A program made the translations under genes and the position numbers. A stretch of 13,341 nucleotides of DNA, from contig MU646797.1 in assembly GCA_026770585.1 (NCBI GenBank), positions 297,764 to 311,104 on the forward strand, written 5' to 3'. This document shows, one piece after another, positions 13,247 to 13,341 of the stretch. The notes beneath the pieces were generated by a model that saw only the letters and a list, made by a program, of their open reading frames with translations, did no database searches and had not been told where the DNA came from. The first letter of the stretch is position 1. The number at the start of each line of letters is the position of its first letter. Origin of the DNA: Baffinella frigidus (lineage: Eukaryota > Cryptophyceae > Cryptomonadales > Baffinellaceae).

Positions 13247-13341
<95 letters not shown>
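13247..13341. repeat. 95-base C homopolymer at the window end
   Basis: Every base from here to the end is C. This may be a real simple repeat that stopped the assembly, or a sequencing or tailing artefact at a contig end. Confidence 0.95.

Noticed and set aside
1-13341. LTR retrotransposon, reverse transcriptase, transposase, rRNA or tRNA genes
   Set aside because: No long terminal direct repeats, no polymerase or transposase motifs in any frame, and no recognisable structural RNA were seen.

Overview
The window looks like nuclear DNA from a eukaryote, most likely a microalga. Three things point that way. There is a tract of 14 plant-type telomere heptamers (CCCTAAA/CCCTGAA, 7966-8063), a type known from green plants and algae, cryptophytes, chlorarachniophytes and dinoflagellates. 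Short coding blocks are bounded by GT/AG splice signals, one a perfect AAG|GTAAGT donor. The rest is dense inverted repeats, minisatellites and dispersed repeats. There is no bacterial gene organisation, no rRNA or tRNA, and no reverse transcriptase or transposase frame. I cannot name the species.

Layout. 1-1740 is gene-free and holds telomere-like heptamers, a near-perfect 169 bp palindrome, a 20 bp triplicate, and a 760 bp fold-back whose loop carries a GGGTA microsatellite. 1741-3700 holds degenerate minus-strand copies of one short exon, broken by palindromes and a tandem repeat. 3699-4335 is a GGGTTGA minisatellite that includes a duplicated exon end. 4339-5760 holds the best gene evidence: a minus-strand first exon with a myristoylation-type start and Kozak context, a 768 bp intron full of inserted palindromes and repeats, and a 24-codon second exon. 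5886-7430 is a head-to-tail pile of one dispersed repeat family ending in CCTAAAGGA units. 7530-7840 looks like the last two exons of another minus-strand gene, cut off by palindromic sequence next to the interstitial telomere tract. 8085-12436 holds more repeat copies, mostly inverted, with a few stretches I cannot assign. 12540-13240 is GC-rich and may contain exons, strand unclear. The window ends in 95 consecutive C.

How the parts fit. The minus-strand exons at 5179-5523 and 4339-4410 join in phase 0. The copies at 1758-3698 have the same orientation and a related motif (D-F-A-x-[VL]-x-G-x-E), and the intact one is again exactly 24 codons with phase 0 ends. My reading is a tandem-domain protein gene whose introns have been invaded by minisatellites, fold-back elements and short retroposon-like repeats, leaving much of the array broken. 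The tailed repeat family keeps its 3' end and varies at its 5' end, the pattern expected of SINE-like, target-primed retroposition.
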